Positions 39,178 through 40,598 of a DNA stretch of 40,598 nucleotides are shown piece after piece (position 1 is the stretch's first letter; every line of letters begins with the position of its first letter). This DNA is from Erythrobacteraceae bacterium. Its GTDB lineage: Bacteria; Pseudomonadota; Alphaproteobacteria; Sphingomonadales; Sphingomonadaceae. The stretch is taken from the NCBI GenBank assembly GCA_027489095.1, contig JAIYAL010000084.1, forward strand, positions 1 through 40,598, in the 5' to 3' direction. The translations under genes and the position numbers were made by a program. The notes beneath the pieces are model-generated. The model was not told the origin of the DNA. It worked only from the letters and a program-made list of their open reading frames with translations, and did no database searches.

Positions 39178-39938
39178 TCAGGCGAACCGTTCGGCAAGAA
39201 TGCCGATCGTCGAATAGTGGGTGAGATCGAGCTGCAAGGGCGTCACCGCGATGTAGCCTTCCTCGATCGCTTCCAGATCAGTGCCGTGATCGAGCGTGTG
39301 CTCGATCTGGTCGAGCCCGAACCAGAAATAGCGGTAGCCGCGCGGATCGCGGCCCTCGACGATGGTGCCGCGCGAATAGTCGTGGAACCCCTGCCGCACG
39401 ACGCGGATGCCCTTCACGTCCTCTGGCGCGAGCGCGGGGAAGTTGACGTTGATCAGCGTGCGGGGCGCCATCGGCGCGTCGATCAGAGGGGCGAGCACCT
39501 TCGCCCCCCACTCGCGCGCCGCGCCGAAGGGCACGTCATCGCCCATCCCTTCGCGGGCATAGACCTGGCTGAAGGCGACCGAGCGGATGCCCGCCAGCGC
39601 GCCCTCGATCGCGGCGGAGACGGTGCCGGAGTAGGTGATGTCGTCGGCAAGGTTGGCGCCGCGGTTGACGCCCGACAGGATCAGGTCGGGGGCATCGGGC
39701 ATCACGGTGCGCAGCGCCATCATCACGGAATCGGTCGGCGTGCCGGTGACAGCGAAGCGCCGCTCGCCCAGCTTTTGCAGCCGCACAGGCCGCGTCAGCG
39801 TGAGCGAGTGACCCGCGCCCGATTGCTCCTCGGACGGGGCGCAGATCCAGATATCATCGGAGAACTGCCGCGCGATTTCTTCCAGCACCTTGAGGCCGGG
39901 GGCGTGGATGCCGTCGTCATTGGTGAGGAGGATGCGCA

Positions 39939-39939
<1 letters not shown>
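39178..39939 (-). CDS. surE: 5'/3'-nucleotidase SurE
   Basis: MRILLTNDDGIHAPGLKVL, APSEEQSGAGHSLTL, PDLILSGVNRGANLADDITYSGTVSAAIEG. Confidence 0.96.

Positions 39940-40598
<659 letters not shown>

Overview
The 40.6 kb window is a GC-rich alphaproteobacterial chromosomal segment, probably Sphingomonadales/Erythrobacter-like (inferred from gene content and style). It opens with the end of an rRNA operon (5S rRNA, then tRNA-fMet). Next come a DUF1800/DUF1501 pair and a compact minus-strand chemotaxis operon: cheA-cheW-cheY-cheB-cheR, a GGDEF-EAL protein, and two MCPs. The rest is mostly housekeeping: MATE and MFS transporters, arsC-like, lipB, old yellow enzyme, EamA transporter, nadA, glpK, ptsP, a RodZ-like protein, ybgF/cpoB-tilS, an L,D-transpeptidase, rimO, surE and a partial serS. 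Two non-coding signals stand out. (1) Two composite elements about 14 kb apart each have about seven AG-centred motifs at 10-11 bp spacing (best copies YYAGACCCC) directly before a parS-type palindrome. One, at 28.33-28.42 kb after glpK, ends in the exact consensus TGTTTCACGTGAAACA. The other, at 14.19-14.29 kb, lies inside cheA's linker and ends in a one-mismatch copy. (2) A small GIY-YIG nuclease gene is bracketed by a 31-bp inverted repeat of REP-like hairpins (30/31 identical). The right copy starts one base after the stop codon, and a third copy with compensatory stem changes follows. No CRISPR array, prophage or classical IS was seen. All family calls come from reading motifs by eye; no search was run.
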